Assembly: GCA_017634675.1 (NCBI GenBank)
Contig: JAGBMX010000137.1
Location: 1-58,117, forward strand
From: Selenomonadaceae bacterium
Lineage (GTDB): Bacteria; Bacillota; Negativicutes; Selenomonadales; Selenomonadaceae
Reading direction: 5' to 3'
Length of the DNA: 58,117 nt
Shown here: positions 51,095 through 58,117 of the stretch, in pieces
How positions within the stretch are numbered: the stretch's first letter is position 1
How the letters are laid out: every line of letters begins with the position of its first letter
The notes under the pieces: model-generated
What the model saw: only the letters and a program-made list of their open reading frames with translations
Told to the model about the DNA's origin: nothing
Database searches by the model: none
Program-made: the position numbers and the translations under genes

Positions 51095-52538
51095 AATATT
51101 CCTGCTTGACTGTTTGGTTTATATCGCCATCGGAGCAATAGGTTTTAAATATGCGGAATTTTTTCTCAAGTTAAAAACCCGCCGCATAAAAGCCATGTTC
51201 CTTTGGACGCTTATTTTTGCTATGGGAGAACTCATATACAAAAATGCGGGAACATTCGATGATTCAACCAACATTTTATCTTATATCCTTCTCCTTGGGA
51301 TACTGTCTATTGTATTTTTCGAAAAAAATATCCCTCGAAGCGCCTTCTTCCTCGCAAGTTTTGTCGCAGGCTGGGAAATTCTGCGTTTTACGGTAAGCCC
51401 ACTGGCTCACGCCATGCTGGGAATATGGAACCCGCTGTGGGAGCAAATGATAAACGCTCTCTTAAATAGCGGCGTCATGCAAGGGGAAAACATTCTTTCG
51501 CTTATTCAATTGACAAACAGAATCGCCCTCTTTACAACGCTTTTAATATGCCGCATGGTTCAGCTTGCTATGCTTTATTTTTATCTCAAGTTAATTCGCA
51601 AAAATTTCGTCGCAAAAGATTACGAATTGACATACGGTGAAATGTGGTTCCTGCTTATTCCGTGTCTTACTATACTCTCAATCGACATTACCCTTAGAGT
51701 TATGGCGTATTCTGTAGACAACAGCGCCCTTATGCTGATATACGAAAGAGCGCCTTCAACTCTTTTGCTCTTGCCTGCGGTAAGCGTACTGCTGTTGGGA
51801 TTTACTATAACAGCGGTGACTTTATTTAAAGGACTGTCTGACGGAAAAATCGAGTACAGAAAACGACTGCTCCTTGAAAACCGCATGGCGGAAGTACGAA
51901 ATCGGGTCAACGAGATAGAAAACATTTACGGCAATATGCGTGGCTTAAAACATGATCTTAGAGGGGCTATCGCAAATGTTGCCGCTTGCATTAACAATAA
52001 CTCCGTCAAACTTTCCGACGAAGTTGCCTCATACTTAAAGGGCATGGAAAATATTATCGCTCGATTGGATTTTTTTGACAACACAGGAAGTCCCATTGTT
52101 GACGCTATACTAAGCCGATTTAGAAGCGTTTGTAAAGCTGAAAAGGTATCGGTTGACTTTAGTTTTCACTACCCGCAAAACAACGCGCTTAATATATACG
52201 ATTTAAGCGTTATTTTGGACAACGTCCTGCAAAACGCAGTAGAAGCCGCAGCAAAAGTCCGAAACTATCCTTTCGTTTCACTCCGTTCATACGAAAAGGG
52301 TGGTCTTTTCTTTATAGAAGTTGAAAACAGCTTCGACGGGAATTTGATATGGAAGAAAGATTCGGAAATTCCCGCAACGTCCAAACAAAACAAGGAGTTA
52401 CACGGTATCGGTCTTGCAAACGTCAAGCGCATAGCCGAAAAATACTCGGGAGATATGGCTATTGACACGGAAAAAAGAGACGACAAGAATACGTTTCAAT
52501 TAACCGTCATGCTTTACAAGAGCCATCAGGGCGACTGA
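51084..52538 (+). CDS. GHKL sensor histidine kinase (AgrC-like)
   Basis: A 484-residue kinase. Six or seven membrane helices (about 5-260), a signalling helix, the phospho-accepting motif LKHDLRGAIANV near 292, the N-box LDNVLQNAVEAA near 375, and the G-box GIGLANVKRIAEKY near 450. This is the layout of peptide-sensing AgrC-type kinases. No signal-peptide gene (AgrB/AgrD-like) was found beside it. The 3' end overlaps the next - strand gene by 13 bp. Confidence 0.92.
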   Translation: MFDEIFLLDCLVYIAIGAIGFKYAEFFLKLKTRRIKAMFLWTLIFAMGELIYKNAGTFDDSTNILSYILLLGILSIVFFEKNIPRSAFFLASFVAGWEILRFTVSPLAHAMLGIWNPLWEQMINALLNSGVMQGENILSLIQLTNRIALFTTLLICRMVQLAMLYFYLKLIRKNFVAKDYELTYGEMWFLLIPCLTILSIDITLRVMAYSVDNSALMLIYERAPSTLLLLPAVSVLLLGFTITAVTLFKGLSDGKIEYRKRLLLENRMAEVRNRVNEIENIYGNMRGLKHDLRGAIANVAACINNNSVKLSDEVASYLKGMENIIARLDFFDNTGSPIVDAILSRFRSVCKAEKVSVDFSFHYPQNNALNIYDLSVILDNVLQNAVEAAAKVRNYPFVSLRSYEKGGLFFIEVENSFDGNLIWKKDSEIPATSKQNKELHGIGLANVKRIAEKYSGDMAIDTEKRDDKNTFQLTVMLYKSHQGD

Positions 52539-53125
52539 AACAAAATACGTTGCGCCTTCGCTTTGATTTTTCCAAAAGACGATTCGCCTTCCATCAGTCT
52601 TGCGGCCTCCTTCATAATCAATTCCAATTCGTTTCCCGCAACGGGCTGACCTATGACAACGCCGTTTCCGTCCGTAAAAAATACCGTGGGAGCGTGTCTT
52701 ATGCGGCTTAAAAGTTCCCTTAAATCATCATTTGCCGTAATTTGCAATATGTCAATATTCCTTGAAATCATCCGCGCCTTCTCAATTTGTTCTAAATCGG
52801 GGTTTTCCCCTATGTCGCCAGCTATTCCCACAAGTTGAAAGGTCTTATCGGAAGTATTTTTCCAATCTTGAAGTTCCGATAAAATTTTTCGACTACCGTC
52901 TGCGTCTTTTACTACCCATAAACACACAACGGTAAATCTGCCTTTAAAAATATCCTCCGTTACGACATTTCCCTCTAAATCATGCGCCATAAACATAGGT
53001 ATTTGAAAATTTTCACCGCTTTGATTAAGGTGTTTTATATTGTTTAATCTCGCTATAACAAAAGCGTTCGCAACAAGCAAGCAAAATATTGTCAAAAATG
53101 GTATGATATACTTTTTCTTTTTCAC
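52526..53125 (-). CDS. Membrane-anchored TlpA/thioredoxin-like protein lacking active-site cysteines
   Basis: A 199-residue protein: N-terminal membrane anchor (about 6-27), then a thioredoxin-like fold with the TlpA-style start (FMAHDLEGNVVTEDIFKGRF). Where the CxxC motif is expected after the beta strand (TVVCLWVVKDADGSRK) there is no CxxC, so redox activity is unlikely. The cis-Pro region is kept (RHAPTVFFTDGNG). Its 3' end overlaps the kinase gene on the other strand. A binding or signalling role is inference. Confidence 0.8.
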   Translation of the reverse strand: MKKKKYIIPFLTIFCLLVANAFVIARLNNIKHLNQSGENFQIPMFMAHDLEGNVVTEDIFKGRFTVVCLWVVKDADGSRKILSELQDWKNTSDKTFQLVGIAGDIGENPDLEQIEKARMISRNIDILQITANDDLRELLSRIRHAPTVFFTDGNGVVIGQPVAGNELELIMKEAARLMEGESSFGKIKAKAQRILFQSP

Positions 53126-53199
53126 GGTTTCACCTCCGCATTGTTATACTCGCGAAAGAAAAATCGTTTATGTTTGTTGTTTTCGTCCGCGGTATATGC

Positions 53200-53243
53200 A
53201 GAGCAAGTAAGAGCTTTTCCTTCGGAAAATTCTAACTTGCTCT
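53200..53243. repeat. Large imperfect hairpin in divergent intergenic region
   Basis: Arms 53200-53220 and 53224-53243 pair over about 18 positions with one mismatch and one bulge around a CTTCGG apex. It lies 75 bp upstream of the - strand TlpA-like gene and could fold in that gene's leader. Confidence 0.6.
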
Positions 53244-53277
53244 AGTATATCATAGCAGGATATTTTGAAAAAAATCG

Positions 53278-53322
53278 GACGTTCACACCCAAAAACAAGC
53301 CGTTCGCTCCCAAACCGTTAAG
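53278..53322 (+). promoter_or_regulatory. Candidate LytTR-regulator binding sites
   Basis: Three 9-bp direct repeats: GACGTTCAC (53278), GCCGTTCGC (53299) and ACCGTTAAG (53314). The first two are 21 bp apart, the usual spacing of paired LytTR half-sites; the third fits the known LytTR/AgrA 9-bp consensus at every position. A TATTAT at 53342-53347 follows. The neighbouring LytTR regulator gene supports the call; no binding data exist. Confidence 0.45.
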
Positions 53323-53370
53323 TTTCGACATACTATTTCGATATTATTTTTAAGAAATGTATATTAAGTT

Positions 53371-53421
53371 TTATTAAAGTTTTTCTCTCTCTTTCTTTCA
53401 AAAAGAGAGAGAAAGAAAGTA
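53371..53421 (+). repeat. Y/R repeat copy F, lacking Y2
   Basis: TTATTAAAG (53371-53379), Y1 (53380-53398), one base, R (53400-53419), TA. Linker and Y2 are gone. What remains is a pyrimidine arm that is the exact parallel complement of the purine arm and so cannot form a good antiparallel hairpin with it. R ends 28 nt before the next ATG. Confidence 0.82.
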
Positions 53422-53447
53422 GACACTATTGCAGGGGAGGAATTATA

Positions 53448-54548
53448 ATGCCGGTAAAAATTGGAGGAAGCTATGTGTCAGAGGCAGCGGCAAGTTACGC
53501 AAAAGCGCAGGCTGAGGAGGGAAAGTCGGATTCAGACATATTAAAAGGTTTATCCGATAAATTTCCCAATATGAAGTTTACTGTTGGAACAAAACCCTTT
53601 TCGGGGATGGGAATCAACAATGTTTCCATTTCGCCGAAAATTTTAAAACAGATGGAGAACGACCCCGAAAAACGACTTGAATATGAAGCGTTAATCTATG
53701 ATATTGCAAATACAGATTTAGCTCAAGGTCGAAAATTAAAAGCAGGTGGTTTTATAATAGGCGATGACGGGGGATTAAGAGCGTGGAGCATATCGGAGCC
53801 TAACGATGGCAACCGGAAAAATATTGCCAATCTTAACAAAAACGACAAAAAGAGTTGGATTGACAAAATGCTTGGCAACGCCGCAAAAAAGAAAAAATCT
53901 TCGCCGCTAAAAGAAGCGCAGGAGAAACTTTTGGAGAAAGCTAAAGAAAAAGCCGATGAAAAAGTGAACGCCGCAGTTTTGGAGATTTCCAAGGAGGGTA
54001 AAGCCTTATCCCTTAACGAAGTCAAGGATAATATTGCTTTTGCAAATGCCAACGAACTTTCCAAATATCTTTTTCAAAACTTTGACATCGTGAAACAGGG
54101 AATGAGTCAAATATCCTCAAAATATCTGCGAGACTGCGTGACTGACGCTGATAAACGTCAAGCATTATTTGACAATTTATCCGCAGCTGACGATGTGCTA
54201 AAGGAAAGACAAGGTCAAATTGGTTTTCAAGGTATGAAAATAACTATTGATGAAAAAGGCGAAGCCTCAATGGAATCTTCCAAAAGCACTGTAGGCTTTA
54301 ACGGCGAAAAAATAAAGAGAATTATGGCAGCTGCCGCCACCAAAGACGATATGAAAGTCGCTATAGAACTTTTGGAGCAAGACATTGAAGAACTTGAGAA
54401 CGGTTTAAAAAACAATATGTGCGACGAAGCGGAAGTGCAGAAGGCAAAGGACATGATGAAAGAAGCGAAACAAACGATGTCAACTCTGCCTGAGCGTCCA
54501 TCGACTCCTGAAGAAAAAACTGCTTTGACTATAAATATGGTGATATAA
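53448..54548 (+). CDS. Unknown protein, possibly DUF6033 family
   Basis: A 366-residue soluble protein. The N-terminus (MPVKIGGSYVSEAAASYAKA, FTVGTKPFSGMGINNVSISP, ENDPEKRLEYEALIYD) resembles proteins grouped as DUF6033; that assignment is from memory and unsure. The middle is Lys-rich, and the C-terminal 150 residues are helical and acidic. GGGGAGG is 8 nt before the ATG. Upstream lie the LytTR-like sites and a Y/R repeat, so this gene may be a target of the two-component system at 50378-52538. Confidence 0.75.
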   Translation: MPVKIGGSYVSEAAASYAKAQAEEGKSDSDILKGLSDKFPNMKFTVGTKPFSGMGINNVSISPKILKQMENDPEKRLEYEALIYDIANTDLAQGRKLKAGGFIIGDDGGLRAWSISEPNDGNRKNIANLNKNDKKSWIDKMLGNAAKKKKSSPLKEAQEKLLEKAKEKADEKVNAAVLEISKEGKALSLNEVKDNIAFANANELSKYLFQNFDIVKQGMSQISSKYLRDCVTDADKRQALFDNLSAADDVLKERQGQIGFQGMKITIDEKGEASMESSKSTVGFNGEKIKRIMAAAATKDDMKVAIELLEQDIEELENGLKNNMCDEAEVQKAKDMMKEAKQTMSTLPERPSTPEEKTALTINMVI

Positions 54549-54636
54549 CAAGACTAGATGTCCCGTGCCTCTACGGTGTGGGTCTAAACGTGAGAAAGGC
54601 GGGAGTTAAAATCTCCCGCCTTTCTCACGTCTTGTT
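54547..54636 (+). other. Structured intergenic element with nested stems
   Basis: An outer stem (54547-54553 with 54630-54636) encloses a small hairpin (CCGT...ACGG, about 54563-54576) and a perfect 18-bp hairpin (54588-54605 with 54613-54630) with loop TTAAAAT. The last hairpin may end transcription of the gene at 53448, but no T run follows it. The outer and inner stems share position 54630, so not all pairs can form at once. Confidence 0.6.
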
Positions 54637-54653
54637 GAAATGCTGACGTATGA

Positions 54654-54681
54654 AGTTTTTTCTTCTGGCGAAGAAAAAACT
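54654..54681. repeat. Perfect 12-bp AT-rich hairpin
   Basis: Arms 54654-54665 and 54670-54681 are perfect inverted repeats around TGGC; the left arm resembles the start of the Y/R repeats (AGTTTTTTCTTC). A 9-bp direct repeat TGACGTATG flanks this stretch (54644 and 54740). The rest of 54682-54837 is AT-rich, with no gene seen. Confidence 0.6.
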
Positions 54682-54837
54682 GGAATTAAGGCATTTTAAA
54701 TAAAGAACAATATAAATTTGCCCAGCTTAAAGCCAGAATTGACGTATGCCTTCAAAATATGTTAAAATCGGTTAAAGTTGATTTAATCAAACTCATTTAA
54801 TAAGTATTTTTTAGAAATTGAAATGGGAGCGATTTAA

Positions 54838-55365
54838 ATGTTTAGAGAAATGAGAAGAAAGAACCAGCAACTGCCGACGGAAGAGTGTTATCGCATATTA
54901 AAGACTGCTACTTCCGGCGTACTCGCCGTAGCGGGTGATGACGATTATCCCTACGCCGTGCCGCTCTCCTTTGCTTATGTTGACGGGAAACTGTATTTCC
55001 ATGTGGCAAAAAGCGGACACAAACTTGATGCCCTGCGCCGTAATCCTAAGGCATCCTTTTGCGTCGTTGAACGGGATGAGATAGTCCCTGCAAAATATAC
55101 TACATATTTTTGTAGTGTCATTGCTTTTGGCAAAATCCGCATCGTGGAGGATAATGCCGATAAACGACGTGGTCTTGAGCTTCTCGCCGATAAATACTCT
55201 CCTAATGAAACGACAGAGAGCAGGAACACGGAAATCAGTAAACTGATAAATGCGCTCTATACGCTTGTTATGGACATAGAGCATTTGACCGGTAAGGAAG
55301 GAAGGGAACTTGCCGAGCAACGTAAAAATAAACTTACTACGGAATTCCGTTCTTCGTCAATATAA
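54838..55365 (+). CDS. Pyridoxamine 5'-phosphate oxidase-family flavoprotein (NimA-like)
   Basis: A 175-residue split-barrel flavin-binding protein. Typical start MRRKNQQLPTEECYRILKTA, then GVLAVAGDDDYPYAVPLSFAYVDG in sections, KLYFHVAKSGHKLDALRRNP, and the C-terminal helix near DIEHLTGKEGRELAE. Members include 5-nitroimidazole reductases, but the activity here is not shown. GGGAG is 8 nt before the ATG. It ends at a strong hairpin. Confidence 0.9.
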   Translation: MFREMRRKNQQLPTEECYRILKTATSGVLAVAGDDDYPYAVPLSFAYVDGKLYFHVAKSGHKLDALRRNPKASFCVVERDEIVPAKYTTYFCSVIAFGKIRIVEDNADKRRGLELLADKYSPNETTESRNTEISKLINALYTLVMDIEHLTGKEGRELAEQRKNKLTTEFRSSSI

Positions 55366-55383
55366 CTGTTCTGTTATAACCAG

Positions 55384-55422
55384 GCTAGAAGCCCCCCATC
55401 TTTTAGATGGGGGGCTTCTGGC
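55384..55422 (+). terminator. Strong hairpin after NimA-like gene
   Basis: A perfect 15-bp stem (55387-55401 with 55405-55419) and 3-nt loop. The tail is not T-rich, so it may block transcription poorly or serve mainly as mRNA end protection. Confidence 0.65.
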
Positions 55423-55527
55423 GCATTAGTTCTGTTAAAAAATCTTTCTGTGCCATATGTATGTCAAAAACAATGTGCTATAATGAGGTATAATTTATAA
55501 GTCGGAATGAAAGGAGGAATCTTTGCG

Positions 55528-56389
55528 ATGGAGAGAACTGAGAAATCAACCGACGAAACGGTTTACCAATACGATTACAACAATCGCTCATGGGTTGCGG
55601 CTTCCATGCGCTACGCCGCTCTACCCGCTAAGGATGTCCCCGTTATTATTTTTGGAGAATTTAGTCTGGGGGAATGGGACTATCAATGCTTTCATTCTTA
55701 TCGTCGTAAGCGAATGGTCTGGTGCTTGGAGCATGAGCGTTTTGAGAAGGTACACTATATAGAGCGCATATCCTTGGGTGGAAATCGCCGCCGATGTAGA
55801 GCGAATGTCCGTAATATCAAAGCATCATCTTTTGGGGTTCAATACAGAATGGTTCGGTTGGCATTGGCAGGTAGAGCATGAGCGACTGATGGAGGAGTTT
55901 TACGCTTTGGGAAGTCCGGGAGAAGCCGTTCTGGAACGCAAGCCCAAAAAGAAGTTAAGTCGTTTGGGGCGAATACTCAAAATTTATGACGCCATGCTGA
56001 CAAACACAAAACCTCTTATCCCCATAAAACACGCCGAATACCCGCCTTCTATGCGGCGGCGGGATTATAAAGCTTTATTTGACTTTGACCCTTCTTTATG
56101 GATAGATGACGACGGAACGGTGCACCGCTCTTCCCGCTACACCGATAAAGATATTTTCCCGCCTTTGCCCGATAACGGACGGCGTACTCGGCTATTGGCA
56201 TATCGTTTGTTTTTGGAGGATTGCGGTCATATCAATATGGAGCTTGCGGAGAAAATTGCGGGCGGGAAGATTTCTCGGCGAACTTTCGTGCGGGACTTGG
56301 AGTTTTTACGAGAAACTTGCGCCTGCGGCAGGCTTATATACCAAGCCTCGGAAAAAATCTATACTTGGGAATCGTTTGGAGATGATTAA
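55528..56389 (+). pseudogene. Frameshifted transcriptional-regulator-like gene (HTH near C-terminus)
   Basis: Two frames make one protein. Frame 1 starts at ATG 55528 (10 nt after AGGAGG) and reads well to about HYIERISLG; frame 2 carries on from 55778 as VEIAADVERMSVISKHH to a TAA at 56387-56389. Removing one G from GGG at 55776-55778 joins them as RISLVEIAADV, about 286 residues. The last 60 residues look like a winged helix-turn-helix of the DeoR/WYL type (GKISRRTFVRDLEFLRE). The shift could be a mutation, a sequencing error or programmed; nothing typical of programmed shifting is seen. Function unknown. Confidence 0.7.
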
Positions 56390-56390
56390 A

Positions 56391-56678
56391 ATGACAGCGT
56401 TAGAATACGTGGAAAAACTGTATGAAATGGACACGGAACTTTGCAATATGGCAGGAAAAGAGATAGCCTTTGACACGGAGGAAAATTTTTTGCAGACCCT
56501 TTCTTCTTGGTTGGCAAAAATGAGCGGTGAAGACGCTAAACTTGCGCTTGCGGACCTTAAGGAAAAATACGATGCCGATGCTATAAATACGTTGAAAGAT
56601 ATTCTTACGCCCTACGAGTCTGATTATCATTTTGGAACCCGCAGGCAGTATGAAGAATGGAAACATGAAAAAGTATGA
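56391..56678 (+). CDS. Small acidic protein (unknown)
   Basis: A 95-residue acidic, mostly helical protein not assigned to a family. GGAG (56378-56381) is 9 nt before ATG 56391, inside the end of the regulator-like gene. It ends near a possible 20-codon frame (56665-56727, ATG to TGA) that overlaps it. The tight spacing suggests co-expression with the regulator and the nuclease-like gene. Confidence 0.65.
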   Translation: MTALEYVEKLYEMDTELCNMAGKEIAFDTEENFLQTLSSWLAKMSGEDAKLALADLKEKYDADAINTLKDILTPYESDYHFGTRRQYEEWKHEKV

Positions 56679-56740
56679 AGATATGATAATTTTGCCAGAC
56701 GACGGCGATACTATTGAGCTTGAGTGAGGGGGAGTTATAA

Positions 56741-57856
56741 ATGGACAAATATCAAGCTTTTTTTGAAATGGTGAAAAAATGGACTGTAAACGATTATCAA
56801 ACCCAAGGTATCAAGTCGGAGGTTATACTTGATATGCTGATCTCCGAGTTTATCGAAGAAATGGTTGCGGCAGAACTTGGAGAAAAGCTTGACGCGGTGA
56901 AACTTTTGGTCAAGGAATTTCCCATTCGTACCGTGGACAAGAGTCTGCGTAACGCTAAGGTTGATTATTTGGTACAGGTTGGGAATAAAATATACTTAAC
57001 GGAGTTAAAAACCTCTAACGAGAGTTTGAAGCCGACTCAGGAAGCAAATATGCAAAATGCGGTAGACAGGAAAACTGCCGACCTTTGGTATTTTTTCCGG
57101 CAAATTGTCACGGGAAAAAGTCAAAACAGCGCTGATGGAAAAAAATACTCTTACACGTTGACGCGCTTAAAGGAGAAAGCGGGATTGAGCGAATTAGAGT
57201 TTATTCCCAAATCACTGGCAGATGCCGAACTTGATATTTTGTATATATGCTTGCATGAAACTCCTCAAAGCGGCAAATTTTTTCAAAATAGGAAAAAACA
57301 CTTTTACTTGGAAAACCTGTCCCAAAATCGCAAATTTATTTCCTACTTGGAAACTAGAGGAAAGAAAGAGGCATGGGATAAGCTGAAAGAGATTTTAAGC
57401 GGCATATTGGACGCAACAGCCAAGTTTGAAGGTGGCAGGGTTAAACTTATCAAGACTAAGACATTTTCCAAGAATAACGCCAAATATAAAAATTTTTTCA
57501 AAAAAATGACAGAAGAATATACAGAACCGGGACTCGTTTCAATTGATGAAGAAGATTTGTCACCGTTCAAGGAATTCACAGGTAGCGTTTACATTGGCGA
57601 AGCCGAAGCTGCGGGAGAAAATGCCTTGGAGATTGCCGCAAAAGAGGCGATATCCAAGGCTGAGAACTTTGCTGCCGCCAAAGAAGTGCTTGTGCGCATT
57701 TTAGGCAGTTCAGATAAAGTGAATATGCTTGTGGCAAATGAGACAATCGCCGCCGTTGATAAAATTGTAACCACCGCTGAGAGCATTTTCGTGATTAACC
57801 TCGATGATAGTTTGGGCGATACGGTGCAGGTATCGGTTGTGGCGAAACTTCCGTGA
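56741..57856 (+). CDS. Putative PD-(D/E)XK nuclease-fold protein
   Basis: A 371-residue protein. Residues 70-110 carry KVDYLVQVGNKIYLTELKTS, an Asp followed about 16 residues later by E-x-K on a second strand, and then a helix with Gln (QEANMQNAV). This is the PD-(D/E)XK pattern. The C-terminal part (about 270-371) is Ala/Glu-rich and helical. No other domain was recognised. GTGAGGGGGAG precedes the ATG. Its neighbours (an HTH regulator and a small acidic protein) recall an accessory or defence-type module, but that is inference. Confidence 0.7.
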   Translation: MDKYQAFFEMVKKWTVNDYQTQGIKSEVILDMLISEFIEEMVAAELGEKLDAVKLLVKEFPIRTVDKSLRNAKVDYLVQVGNKIYLTELKTSNESLKPTQEANMQNAVDRKTADLWYFFRQIVTGKSQNSADGKKYSYTLTRLKEKAGLSELEFIPKSLADAELDILYICLHETPQSGKFFQNRKKHFYLENLSQNRKFISYLETRGKKEAWDKLKEILSGILDATAKFEGGRVKLIKTKTFSKNNAKYKNFFKKMTEEYTEPGLVSIDEEDLSPFKEFTGSVYIGEAEAAGENALEIAAKEAISKAENFAAAKEVLVRILGSSDKVNMLVANETIAAVDKIVTTAESIFVINLDDSLGDTVQVSVVAKLP

Positions 57857-57939
57857 TATTGTGAGAGCGAAGAACCACTGTAAGGCGCAGGGGCTTATCT
57901 TTGTCGGTGTCAGGAGAAATACCGTTTTTGGGTACGGGG

Positions 57940-58117
57940 TCATTTTAAAAATTTTCCCGTTATGCTTTCCGCATTTTCCTTAATCATTTTCGGCGTTCCT
58001 GTTGCCACAATTTTGCCACCTGCTTCGCCGCCATACGGACCCATGTCGATGATGTAATCGGCGTTTCGGATAACATCCAAATCATGCTCAATAACGATAA
58101 CTGTTGCGCCATGCTCC
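57940..58117 (-). CDS. uvrA: C-terminal end of UvrA-type excinuclease ATPase (partial)
   Basis: The last 58 residues of a - strand gene cut by the window edge. They carry the end of the second ATPase: [20 protein letters not shown] (Walker-B-following H-loop), then [17 protein letters not shown], which is diagnostic of UvrA and its paralogues. UvrA finds bulky DNA lesions in nucleotide-excision repair. A UvrA-like paralogue cannot be excluded from this fragment. Confidence 0.88.
   Translation of the reverse strand, partial: EHGATVIVIEHDLDVIRNADYIIDMGPYGGEAGGKIVATGTPKMIKENAESITGKFLK

Noticed and set aside
56665..56727. 20-codon frame between the small acidic protein and the nuclease-like gene
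   Set aside because: Too short to support alone and without a clear ribosome site; mentioned only in the neighbouring entry.

Overview
The window is bacterial chromosome of moderate GC. The gene order is Firmicutes-type: smc-ftsY-rbgA-rnhB with YlqG/YlqH-like genes, then a fla/che operon with FliY, FlhG, CheC, CheD and SwrB-like genes in the Bacillus order. Frequent GTG/TTG starts after strong Shine-Dalgarno sites, FapA, DUF6115 and the cell-envelope genes suggest a motile anaerobe, best guess a Negativicutes (Selenomonas-like) genome. That placement is inference. No rRNA, tRNA, CRISPR array or complete insertion sequence was seen.

Layout. 1-1906: the 3' part of a large repetitive protein (hexapeptide beta-helix repeats, Gly linker, charged helix) and an unknown 206-residue protein, closed by a bidirectional terminator. 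1952-3430 (-): putP. 3628-8505: smc, ftsY, rbgA. 8576-10975: FMN reductase, then a peroxide/thiol cassette (trxB, glutaredoxin, glutathione peroxidase). 11082-14747: rnhB and a FliK-like/FlhB-like pair. 14853-18229: GalT-like protein, TVP38 membrane protein, a receiver-GGDEF protein and a divergent Hpt protein. 18247-22921: WecG/TagA glycosyltransferase, psd, pssA, membrane GT2, queD, queE. 23140-44782: flagellar/chemotaxis operon from flbD to fliA, then fapA, DUF6115 and YkvA. 44821-50321: lipoprotein, exported HAD phosphatase, metNIQ, Ogg-type glycosylase. 50378-53125: LytTR regulator with AgrC-like kinase, and a cysteine-less TlpA-like protein on the other strand. 53448-57856: an unknown protein, a NimA-like flavoprotein, and a small accessory cluster (frameshifted regulator, acidic protein, PD-(D/E)XK-like nuclease). 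The end of a uvrA gene lies at 57940-58117 (-).

The most unusual signal is a family of about nine intergenic repeats. The full form is TTATTAAAG, a pyrimidine arm Y1, the linker G(T/C)(T/C)A, a pyrimidine arm Y2, a 1-3 nt loop, and a purine arm R. Y2 pairs with R as a hairpin. Y1 is the mirror image of Y2 and therefore the parallel complement of R, as required for an intramolecular pyrimidine-motif triple helix. Arm sequences differ between copies, but Y1 and R match each other in every copy that retains both. Three sites carry two copies in opposite orientation between neighbouring same-strand genes. In four places the R arm ends 28-33 nt before a start codon (ylqH-like, flhA, metQ, and the gene at 53448).

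How the genes work together: the large operon encodes the flagellar switch (FliM, FliY), export gate (FliO/P/Q/R, FlhA/B), placement GTPase and ATPase (FlhF, FlhG), c-di-GMP brake (PilZ), chemotaxis core and adaptation (CheA/W/Y/B/C/D) and sigma-28. The GGDEF regulator at 16488-17801 is a possible c-di-GMP source for the brake. No MCP or CheR is present in the window.
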